A DNA stretch of 64,000 bases from positions 248,001 through 312,000 of the forward strand of contig JBFMGG010000007.1 of assembly GCA_040752835.1 (NCBI GenBank). The letters are read 5' to 3'. Of this stretch, positions 60,571 through 64,000 are shown piece by piece. Made by a program: the position numbers and the translations under genes. Below the pieces are notes generated by a model that searched no databases, was not told where the DNA came from, and saw nothing but the letters and a program-made list of their open reading frames with translations. Position 1 is the first letter of the stretch, and each line of letters opens with the position of its first letter. Source of the stretch: Campylobacterota bacterium. Its GTDB lineage: Bacteria > Campylobacterota > Campylobacteria > Campylobacterales > Sulfurimonadaceae.

Positions 60571-61977
60571 ATGAAGAGAATTCTGATCGTCAGCGACGGG
60601 GCAATAGGGCGCCATTTCATCGAACGGGTCATGGGCGCCTACACCAGCGAAAACGTCTATTACGTCGTTCAGACCTACGAGAACACGTTCGAAGGGTACA
60701 ATCCCGAACGGTTCAAATTTTTCCGTTTCGATCCCACCAGCGCCTACAAGATCAACGCACTCCTCGATAACGATTTCTGGCAGGTTGTTTTGGCGATGGA
60801 AGAGCAAAGCGATCTGGAACAGACGATCAAAAATATCCGCACCTACAAACCTTCGCTGCGCATCATTGCCCTGGACCTGTGGCATGCAAAGAGTCCCGAA
60901 GACGACATCGAATGGGTCAATACCCAGGAACTCATCGCCGCCAACCTGATCGACTACCTCCCCAATATCCCGGTTCTGGCCAAAAATATCGGTCTGGGGT
61001 CCGGCGAGATCATGGAGGTGCTCGTCCCGTTCGGAAGTTCGTTCGTCTACCGCCACATCGGCTCGATCGAGCAGAAAAACTGGAAAATCGCCGCCATCTA
61101 CCGTAACCGCCAGCTGATTCTTCCCGCCGACAACCGGATGATCCAGCCCAACGACACCCTCGTCCTCGTCGGGGATCCCGGGGTTCTGCGCTCGATTTAC
61201 CGCGCGATCAAGCGGGAACTGGGACAGTTTCCCGCACCGTTCGGAAGCCGCCTGTACCTCTACATCGACATGAAAAGCGAACACAAAAGTTCGATCATGG
61301 CGCTGGTGCGCCGCAGCATTTTTATCCAGAAAAAACTTCGCCAGCCCCTCATTGTCAAAGTGATCAATCCCGGCGATATCGACACGCTGCGGATGATCAA
61401 GGCGTCGGCGGAAGGGAACGTGACGGTTGAAATCTGTTACGCGACCGGCAACGAGGAGGGGATGATCCTCGATGATATCAAAAAATATCATATCGGGCTC
61501 TTCCTCGTTTCGCACCGTGCGTTCGGACGCAAATCGATCCGTAAAAAACTTTATGCGGGGAACGTCCCGGTGCTCAAACTCGCCGAACGGTCGTTTTCCT
61601 CGGTGCGCGAAAGCGTCGTCGTCCTCAGCGAGGAGGGGTACATCGAGAATATCTCCACCACGATTTTCGACGTTTCGTCGCAGTTTGGATTCAATCTCGA
61701 ACTGATCGATTATACTCACGAGGAAGAGGGGCGAAAAGGGGAAGTGATCGAGCATTTCAACAACCTCTCGGCCATTTTCTCCAAGTCGATCCAGGTCGTA
61801 GAGCAGGAAGAAAATCCCATCCAAACGCTGCGTGATAGGGAGAATTTCCTTCACATTCTTCCGTTTACCGAGAAGATGTTCATCAACCCGCTGCGCGCTT
61901 GTTTTTCTACCGATCCCGAGGTACTCTACCGCAAACTCGGACGTTATCACCAGCTCTTTATTCCGACGCAGATCTAG
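60571..61977 (+). CDS. COG3400-type protein with TrkA-N-like and TrkA-C-like domains
   Basis: The 468-residue soluble protein starts with a Rossmann-like segment (RILIVSDGAIGRHFIERV), then a TrkA-C-like domain near 150-210 (NRMIQPNDTLVLVGDPGVL). The second half (KLRQPLIVKVINPGD; ISTTIFDVSSQFGFNLELI) resembles a flavodoxin- or USP-like fold. COG3400 proteins are conserved in this phylum and are thought to gate potassium transport, but there is no membrane part and no channel gene adjacent. Ligand unknown. Confidence 0.8.
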   Translation: MKRILIVSDGAIGRHFIERVMGAYTSENVYYVVQTYENTFEGYNPERFKFFRFDPTSAYKINALLDNDFWQVVLAMEEQSDLEQTIKNIRTYKPSLRIIALDLWHAKSPEDDIEWVNTQELIAANLIDYLPNIPVLAKNIGLGSGEIMEVLVPFGSSFVYRHIGSIEQKNWKIAAIYRNRQLILPADNRMIQPNDTLVLVGDPGVLRSIYRAIKRELGQFPAPFGSRLYLYIDMKSEHKSSIMALVRRSIFIQKKLRQPLIVKVINPGDIDTLRMIKASAEGNVTVEICYATGNEEGMILDDIKKYHIGLFLVSHRAFGRKSIRKKLYAGNVPVLKLAERSFSSVRESVVVLSEEGYIENISTTIFDVSSQFGFNLELIDYTHEEEGRKGEVIEHFNNLSAIFSKSIQVVEQEENPIQTLRDRENFLHILPFTEKMFINPLRACFSTDPEVLYRKLGRYHQLFIPTQI

Positions 61978-61982
61978 AAACT

Positions 61983-62003
61983 CACCCGTTTTTAAGGGTG
62001 TTT
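61983..62003 (+). terminator. Candidate terminator after the COG3400 gene
   Basis: CACCC-gtttttaa-GGGTG followed by TTT is a five-bp stem with a short T-run, six bases after the stop codon. The U-tract is weak, so the call is tentative. Confidence 0.4.
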
Positions 62004-62051
62004 CGAGTAAACTAGAGGTTATTTACCCCTATTTTTGTGACAGGCCTGTGC

Positions 62052-63107
62052 ATGACGATCAATATCAACCTTAAACGCGTTGTCGACGACTCGTATCCCA
62101 TCCATATCGGGGAATTGCCGGAGATCGCGTACGACGGAAAAGTCGCGGTTCTCACCAACCCCAAAGTGGCGGGGCTGCATCTGCAGCGCCTTCTCTCCCG
62201 TCTCAAAGCCAAAGAAGTCTACGTCATCACGATTCCAGACGGCGAACACTACAAAAATCTCCAGACCGTCGAATCGATTCTGGACCGGATGTTCGATCAC
62301 CGTCTCAACCGCAAGTCGCTTCTCGTCGCCTTCGGCGGCGGCGTCATCGGCGATATGGGCGGGTTTGCCGCCAGCCTCTACAACCGAGGCATCGATTTCG
62401 TCCAGGTCCCTACGACGCTCCTGAGCCAGGTTGATGCGAGTGTCGGCGGAAAAACGGGGGTGAACAACCGTTTCGGCAAAAATCTGATCGGGGCGTTCCA
62501 TCAGCCCAAGGCGGTTTACATCGACCCCGCTTTCCTCTCCACCCTTCCCCCGCGCGAGTTTGGGGCGGGCGTCGCCGAGATCGTCAAAATGGCGGTCACC
62601 TTCAACGCGCCGTTTTTCGAATGGCTCGAAACCAATGACCTGCGCGAGGGCGATAACCTGGTACACGCGCTGCAAAAAGCGGTTGAAACCAAAGCCGGCG
62701 TCGTCGAAGCGGATGAAAAAGAGCAGGGGTTGCGTGCCGCCCTCAACTACGGCCACACGTTCGGGCACGTCATCGAAAACGAAACGAAATACGAAACCTA
62801 TCTGCACGGCGAGACGGTGGCAATCGGGATGGTTATGGCCAACGATCTGGCGTGCGAGACTGGGCTGATGCAGCCTGCGCAGGCGGAACGGGTCAAAGCG
62901 GTCCTGGAACGCTACGGACTGCCGCTGTCGTATCCGATCGCCGACGTCGAAAAGTTTTACGGCGCGTTTTTCCTCGACAAAAAAAGCGCCGACAGCTCGA
63001 TCACTTTCATCCTCCCCAAAGGGATCGGCGGGGTTGAAATCACCGATGCGATCGATGCGCCGACAGTCAAGAAAACCTTGGCCAAATTTGCGGGGAACCG
63101 ATCGTGA
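62052..63107 (+). CDS. aroB: 3-dehydroquinate synthase
   Basis: AroB is the second enzyme of the shikimate pathway. The 351-residue protein has the NAD site AFGGGVIGDMGGFAAS, PTTLLSQVDASVGGKTGVN, and zinc ligands in the NYGHTFGHVIE and YLHGETVAIGMV segments. I chose the ATG at 62052; a GTG at 62037 would add five residues. The stop overlaps the next gene's GTG start. Confidence 0.97.
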   Translation: MTININLKRVVDDSYPIHIGELPEIAYDGKVAVLTNPKVAGLHLQRLLSRLKAKEVYVITIPDGEHYKNLQTVESILDRMFDHRLNRKSLLVAFGGGVIGDMGGFAASLYNRGIDFVQVPTTLLSQVDASVGGKTGVNNRFGKNLIGAFHQPKAVYIDPAFLSTLPPREFGAGVAEIVKMAVTFNAPFFEWLETNDLREGDNLVHALQKAVETKAGVVEADEKEQGLRAALNYGHTFGHVIENETKYETYLHGETVAIGMVMANDLACETGLMQPAQAERVKAVLERYGLPLSYPIADVEKFYGAFFLDKKSADSSITFILPKGIGGVEITDAIDAPTVKKTLAKFAGNRS

Positions 63108-64000
63108 AACGTTTGGCCCCTCTGGCCTTTGCGGCCCTGATGATCGGCATGTCGGCCTTCGCCGCCTCCGACAAAAACGACACTCCGCCTTCGGTGGAGA
63201 TCTCCAAAGAGGTACAGGTACAGCAGGCCCGCGACGAAGTGGCCAAAATCCAAAAAGAGCTCTCCAAGGCGAGCAGCGTCTGGATCAAAAGCTACAACTC
63301 CTACATGGCCTATCAGGAAGCGCGTAAAAACCTCCGCCAAATCAAATGGCGGATCGAAGAGCTTCAAAACCGCCGCCAGACGGTCGAACGCAAACTCGAG
63401 ATCGAGGCGCTGCAGGCCAAAGAGAAAATCCTCACCGATCAGGTCGAACTTCTCAAAGCGCAGGGGACCAGCCCGTTCGTCTCGCTGCTCAAGCCCGACG
63501 AGGCGGGGGAACAACCGACGATCACCAACCCTTTCGAGATCGTGACGGGACTCTCCTACATCAAACGCCTCAACAGCCAGTACAAAGATTATCTGCTGCG
63601 CGAAGAGGAACTTCAGGAACTGATTTCCCTGCTCGAGCGGCAGGTGGGGCTCTACAAAGACCTCATGCGGCTTGATCCCAAAGGGGATTACGAAGTGGAA
63701 CTCGAAGCGACGATGCTGCAGGTTGAGAAATTCAAACTTGCCCTTGAAACGCTCATTTCCACCGCCGAAGTCTACGAAAAACGGATCGAATCGACCGAAG
63801 CCAAAATCAACGAAGAGATCAAAGAACAGATCAGTAAACTGCTCAACATCGTTTTGATCGTCGTGGTGCTGTTTGTGGTGTCGTTTCTGGTCAAACGGAT
63901 CCTCAAGCGTTACATCGTCGACAACGAACGCCTCTATATGGCGAACAAAATTCTCACGTTCATCAACGTCACCCTGGTCGTGCTGATCCTGATGTTCAGC
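63104..64000 (+). CDS. MscS-family mechanosensitive channel, N-terminal part
   Basis: The visible 299 residues run off the window. They start with a signal peptide (MKRLAPLAFAALMIGMSAFAA), then a long periplasmic coiled coil (about 35-255; LRQIKWRIEELQNRRQTVER), and the first membrane helices (LLNIVLIVVVLFVVSFLV near 259; FINVTLVVLILMFS at the edge). This is the layout of larger MscS-type channels; the pore helix and cytoplasmic vestibule would lie beyond base 64000. The same pair aroB-mscS occurs in Campylobacter. The GTG start overlaps the aroB stop as GTGA. Confidence 0.78.
   Translation, partial: MKRLAPLAFAALMIGMSAFAASDKNDTPPSVEISKEVQVQQARDEVAKIQKELSKASSVWIKSYNSYMAYQEARKNLRQIKWRIEELQNRRQTVERKLEIEALQAKEKILTDQVELLKAQGTSPFVSLLKPDEAGEQPTITNPFEIVTGLSYIKRLNSQYKDYLLREEELQELISLLERQVGLYKDLMRLDPKGDYEVELEATMLQVEKFKLALETLISTAEVYEKRIESTEAKINEEIKEQISKLLNIVLIVVVLFVVSFLVKRILKRYIVDNERLYMANKILTFINVTLVVLILMFS

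Noticed and set aside
1-64000. Prophage, insertion sequence, toxin-antitoxin or restriction island
   Set aside because: No integrase, transposase, phage structural, toxin-antitoxin or methylase gene was found; the window is mostly conserved core genes.

Overview
This window looks like chromosome of a free-living, flagellated Campylobacterota bacterium, probably near Sulfuricurvum/Sulfurimonas but with unusually high GC (mid-50s percent by eye, not computed). Three lines of evidence support this. The run flgS ... murF/ddl/ruvA/DUF342/murJ/cysS/msbA/pyrD/M16/dapA/SDR resembles the Cj0793-Cj0807 neighbourhood of Campylobacter jejuni as I remember it. The run S4-(trpD)-tsaE-lptB-rpoN resembles Cj0667-Cj0670. 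The pair aroB-mscS resembles Cj1008c-Cj1007c. I see no tRNA, rRNA, CRISPR array, insertion sequence or prophage. No gene-free stretch exceeds 300 bp; the longest, 18322-18572 (251 bp), holds a structured repeat and a MarR-type promoter/operator.

Layout. 1-12.5 kb: the end of a thiamine-binding-type protein; then, on the minus strand, a soluble double-sensor CheW protein, SelO, a DUF342/FapA protein and a TolC-MFP-RND efflux operon whose RND pump is split in two; then efp. 12.6-18.3 kb: DJ-1, DUF1566, RhlE, YaiI, a thioesterase, and an aminotransferase divergent from an AraC/GyrI regulator. 18.5-23.6 kb: a compact MarR-OMF-FUSC-DUF1656-HlyD operon, probably an exporter of aromatic or other small organic acids. 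23.7-31 kb: a mini-Sel1 protein, dnaE, an unrecognised Ca-loop protein, an M18 peptidase and the flagellar kinase FlgS.

31-44 kb, minus strand: a Cache-GGDEF-EAL protein, then a tightly overlapped operon pyrD-M16-dapA-FabL-like SDR-pgsA-rseP-yggS, then murJ-cysS-msbA. 44-50.5 kb, plus strand: DUF342, ruvA, ddl, hydrolase, murF, HIT. 50.5-51.9 kb, minus strand: a small operon of a NifU-like scaffold, a ferritin-like protein and a 30-residue microprotein. 52-64 kb, plus strand: YgiQ, a REC-PAS-PilZ regulator overlapped with an ODP-like di-iron protein, then S4-trpD-tsaE-lptB-rpoN-TIGR02757-COG3400, aroB, and an mscS gene cut by the window edge.

Themes. Cell-envelope synthesis (murJ, murF, ddl, msbA, lptB, rseP, pgsA), export (two complete tripartite systems) and motility signalling (CheW-sensor, FlgS, RpoN, DUF342 pair, c-di-GMP proteins, ODP-like protein) dominate. 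The least described items are the Cache-Cache-CheW protein, the REC-PAS-PilZ/ODP pair, the NifU-like/ferritin-like/microprotein operon, the split RND pump and a two-copy structured repeat. Gene calls rest on reading conserved motifs by eye; no database search was run.
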